This document shows, piece by piece, positions 61,856 to 64,000 of a stretch of DNA of 64,000 nt. This DNA comes from Anaerolineae bacterium. GTDB lineage: Bacteria; Chloroflexota; Anaerolineae; 4572-78; J111. Within the stretch, counting starts at the first letter, position 1, and the number at the start of each line of letters is the position of its first letter. Both the position numbers and the translations under genes were made by a program. The notes under the pieces were generated by a model. The model was not told where the DNA came from, ran no database searches, and worked only from the letters and a program-made list of their open reading frames with translations. Location: NCBI GenBank assembly GCA_023382535.1, contig JAHDWA010000012.1, positions 124,001 through 188,000 on the forward strand, written 5' to 3'.

Positions 61856-62947
61856 ATGTGCTGGGAAACACAAATTAATCTTCAACCTTATTTCTTTCGC
61901 GAGGCTGAGAAAAAACTGGCAGAATTTGCCGGTCTCACCGCCTCGACCTTTCTTTACGAGAGCGGCGTTTGCGCCTTGCGCCTGGTCAATCAAGTGGGCC
62001 AAATCACGCTGCTGCCTTTTCAGGGCCAGCAAATCTGGCAGGCTGAATTTTACGGACGAACGCTGACGATGAAATCCATGTTTGACCAGCCTTACCCTAC
62101 CCAAGTTTATCTGAACACTTATGGTGGTTTTTTGATCCACTGTGGGGCAACGGCGATGGGCGTGCCGACTGAAAAAGACAGCCATCCGCTGCATGGTGAG
62201 CTGCCCAATGCCCTCTACCAAACGGCCCAGTTGCTGATCGGCCAGGACGAGCGCGGTTCCTATCTCGGCTTGACCGGAACGTACCAATACACCGTTGCCT
62301 TCAATCACAACTATGTCGCCCAACCGGTGGTCAAGCTGTACGCGGACTCCAGCAAAGTGTCCATCTCGCTGACGATTAAAAATCTGAAACGCTCGCCGAT
62401 GGAGTTGATGTACCTGGCGCATGTCAATTTTCGCCCGGTGGATGGGGGCCGGCTGGTTTACAGTGCGCCCTGCGACCCGCAGCACGTCCGGGTGCGAAGC
62501 AGTATTCCCTCCCACATCCGCCCCGCCCCTGGCTACCGCGAGTTTTTGCAGGAGCTGGAGGCCCACCCTGAAAAACATAATCTCCTCAGCCCGGAGCTAG
62601 CCTTTGACCCGGAAGTGGTCTTTTTTATTGACTACCAGTCCGACACGTCCGGTTGGGCGCACAGCATGCAGGTCCACCCGGATGGCTCCGCCGACTTCAT
62701 CAGCCACCGCCCGGCTGAATTGGATCATGGCGTGCGCTGGATCAGCCGTACTGCCGATCAAGACTGCCTGGGGATTATTCTGCCTGCCACCGCCGAGCCG
62801 GAAGGATACACCGCCGAGAAGGCGAAAGGTAATGTCAAAGTTCTGCCGCCCGGCGGCGAGTTCCACTTCGATCTGGAAGTGGGGGCCTTGACACCGGGTG
62901 AGGCTAAAGCGGTGGAAGAAAAAATCAACCAAATAGTGGCGGGTTAG
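61856..62947 (+). CDS. DUF4432 aldose-1-epimerase-like protein
   Basis: A 363-residue protein of the galactose mutarotase-like fold, DUF4432 group. Visible landmarks are LPFQGQQIWQAEFYGRTLTMKS, the histidine region FLIHCGATAMGVPTEKDSHPLHGELPNA, split into HCGAT and HPLHGELP, and LMYLAHVNFRPVDGG. Related proteins act on the anomeric centre of sugars or sugar phosphates, though many remain untested. Its position among a kinase, a hydrolase and an aldose dehydrogenase makes mutarotation of the imported sugar plausible. It is followed 22 bases later by the AKR gene. Confidence 0.8.
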   Translation: MCWETQINLQPYFFREAEKKLAEFAGLTASTFLYESGVCALRLVNQVGQITLLPFQGQQIWQAEFYGRTLTMKSMFDQPYPTQVYLNTYGGFLIHCGATAMGVPTEKDSHPLHGELPNALYQTAQLLIGQDERGSYLGLTGTYQYTVAFNHNYVAQPVVKLYADSSKVSISLTIKNLKRSPMELMYLAHVNFRPVDGGRLVYSAPCDPQHVRVRSSIPSHIRPAPGYREFLQELEAHPEKHNLLSPELAFDPEVVFFIDYQSDTSGWAHSMQVHPDGSADFISHRPAELDHGVRWISRTADQDCLGIILPATAEPEGYTAEKAKGNVKVLPPGGEFHFDLEVGALTPGEAKAVEEKINQIVAG

Positions 62948-62969
62948 ACTTTAGTGGAGGACGAACAGA

Positions 62970-63944
62970 ATGTCTGAAATGATTTACCGGGTTTTAGGCA
63001 AAACCGGTTTGAAAGTTTCGATCATTGGCTTTGGGGCTTCTCCTCTGGGCCAGGAATTTGGCGTCATTGACCCGGCCGAAGGGAAAAGAGCGGTGCATTA
63101 CGCCGTCGAGCGCGGGATCAATTATTTCGACGTCGCCCCTTACTACGGACGTACTTTGGCCGAAACTCGCCTGGGTGAAGCCCTGCTTGGTTACCGGGAT
63201 AAGGTCATCCTGGCGACCAAGGCCGGCCGCTACGATAAAGAGCTGGCTACTGGCTTCGATTTCTCTGCCCAGCGTATTCTCAAATCGGTGGATGAAAGCC
63301 TGGCCCGCTTGCAGACTGATTACATTGACGTCTTTCAGATTCACGATATCGAGTTTGGTCACCGGGAGCAGATTATCAATGAAACGCTGCCGACCATGCA
63401 GCAACTGAAGCAAGCTGGGAAAGTCCGTTTTGTCGGCATCACCGGTTATCCTGTTTATCCCCTCAAAGAAATCGCCGAGGTAGCCGAGGTTGATACCATC
63501 CTCTCGTACTGCCGTTACAACCTTATGGACATGTCAATGGATGATGTATTGACCCCACTCGCCCGTGAAAAAGGGATTGGTTTGATCAATGCCTCGCCGC
63601 TGCACATGCGCGTCCTCACCGAGCAGGGCGCGCCGGAGTGGCATCCTGCCCCCAGGCGCGTCGTCGAAGCGGGCCGGCAGGTGGCGGCTTTTTGCCGCAG
63701 CCGGGGCGTGGATATTGCCGACCTGGCCATGCAGTTTGTGCTGCAGCATCCCGTCGTGGCGACGACTCTGGTCGGCATGAGCAAGACCAAACATGTGGAC
63801 CAAAACCTCAAAACGGTCGGCACTGCGCCCGATCCCGAACTGCTGGCCGAAGTGCTGGCCTTGATTAAGCCGGTGGCTAACGTTGCCTGGCGGGAGGGCC
63901 GCCCGGAAAACTATGATCCCGGCGCGGTGGAGAAACAATCATGA
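62970..63944 (+). CDS. Aldo/keto reductase, L-galactose-dehydrogenase-like
   Basis: A 324-residue TIM-barrel oxidoreductase. The AKR catalytic tetrad is D54, Y59, K84 and H125. Several stretches follow plant L-galactose dehydrogenase closely: VLGKTGLKVSIIGFGASPLG, IHDIEFGHREQI, FVGITGYP, ILSYCRYN, INASPLHMRVLTEQGAPEWH and the LVGMSK near the end. It would oxidise the C1 hydroxyl of an aldose to the lactone with NAD. Related bacterial enzymes act on L-fucose or D-arabinose, so these are alternatives. Its stop overlaps the next start (ATGA). GTGGAGG precedes the ATG. Confidence 0.85.
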   Translation: MSEMIYRVLGKTGLKVSIIGFGASPLGQEFGVIDPAEGKRAVHYAVERGINYFDVAPYYGRTLAETRLGEALLGYRDKVILATKAGRYDKELATGFDFSAQRILKSVDESLARLQTDYIDVFQIHDIEFGHREQIINETLPTMQQLKQAGKVRFVGITGYPVYPLKEIAEVAEVDTILSYCRYNLMDMSMDDVLTPLAREKGIGLINASPLHMRVLTEQGAPEWHPAPRRVVEAGRQVAAFCRSRGVDIADLAMQFVLQHPVVATTLVGMSKTKHVDQNLKTVGTAPDPELLAEVLALIKPVANVAWREGRPENYDPGAVEKQS

Positions 63945-64000
63945 TCCATAATTCCAAGCAGGAAGCTGCCTGCCTGACTACGCCTCGACACATCGAAATG
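63941..64000 (+). CDS. Start of a probable zinc-type alcohol dehydrogenase, cut by the window
   Basis: The ATG overlaps the AKR stop as ATGA. Only 20 codons are visible. The segment ACLTTPRHIEM resembles the opening strand of GroES-like medium-chain dehydrogenases (commonly AxxLTxPRxIEIxE). If correct, it would be a second oxidation step after the aldose dehydrogenase, for example L-galactonate 5-dehydrogenase. The call rests on a very short piece. Confidence 0.45.
   Translation, partial: MIHNSKQEAACLTTPRHIEM

Overview
The window reads as a contiguous piece of a Gram-positive-like, probably monoderm bacterium, most likely a member of the Chloroflexota (Anaerolineae or a neighbouring class). 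This is an inference from gene style: a LysM-bearing sugar-binding protein, a KaiC-KaiB-PAS-kinase operon without KaiA, a membrane-anchored WD40 protein with an Ala-rich coil, CocE and MtnK/MtnA paralogs, and lipoprotein or Tat-exported binding proteins. No rRNA, tRNA, CRISPR, phage or transposase gene was recognised. The DNA is almost fully coding; no stretch above 300 bases lacks a gene. Promoters are strikingly canonical: several TTGACA boxes sit exactly 17 bases from TATAAT-like boxes.

Layout. (1) 1-7312, minus strand: a LacI-led operon with a TIM-barrel isomerase, a sugar-type ABC importer (binding protein, permease, single-domain ATPase, permease) and a UROD-family corrinoid methyltransferase cut by the window edge. 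(2) 7339-11994, minus: a one-carbon operon of MetV-MetF fusion, methyl-THF:corrinoid methyltransferase, DUF1638 protein and RACo-type corrinoid activator, with a divergent AraC regulator. A corrinoid protein lies apart at 39435-40103. Together these could demethylate a methylated substrate and oxidise the methyl group through tetrahydrofolate. (3) 13068-16911, minus: kaiC, kaiB and a two-PAS histidine kinase, joined by ATGA overlaps. (4) 17177-26622, minus: two MtnA-like isomerases, two MtnK-like kinases, a Tat-exported binding protein, an ABC ATPase, a permease and a 6-phospho-3-hexuloisomerase, suggesting import and phosphorylation of methylthioribose, 5-deoxyribose or a similar pentose.

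(5) 26634-37622, minus: a giant WD40 protein, uronate isomerase, CocE-type hydrolase (apparently with an ATT start), fumarase, PIG-L deacetylase, ferredoxin, Rieske protein and superoxide dismutase. (6) 37904-40103, plus: a zinc-ribbon protein, a CinA-like/adenylyltransferase fusion and the corrinoid protein. (7) 40237-47233, plus: a perfect consensus promoter, DeoR regulator and a rhamnose-type ABC importer in which one permease is fused to an extracytoplasmic SUMF1-fold domain and the binding protein carries LysM. (8) 47279-54063, plus: class II aldolase, PHP-family hydrolase, and a SrlD-like dehydrogenase between two long SorE-like dehydrogenase paralogs. (9) 54180-64000, plus: a LacI regulator behind a 32-bp perfect palindrome, a ribose-type ABC importer, FGGY kinase, phosphotriesterase-family hydrolase, DUF4432 epimerase-like protein, L-galactose-dehydrogenase-like AKR and the first codons of a probable zinc alcohol dehydrogenase.

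Overall this is a carbohydrate-scavenging region: four separate sugar-type ABC importers, each with its own regulator or catabolic enzymes, plus a corrinoid methyl-transfer route. The strongest candidates for new biology are the permease-SUMF1 fusion with its LysM partner, the link between a sugar importer and a UROD methyltransferase, and the doubled MtnK/MtnA locus with a dedicated importer.
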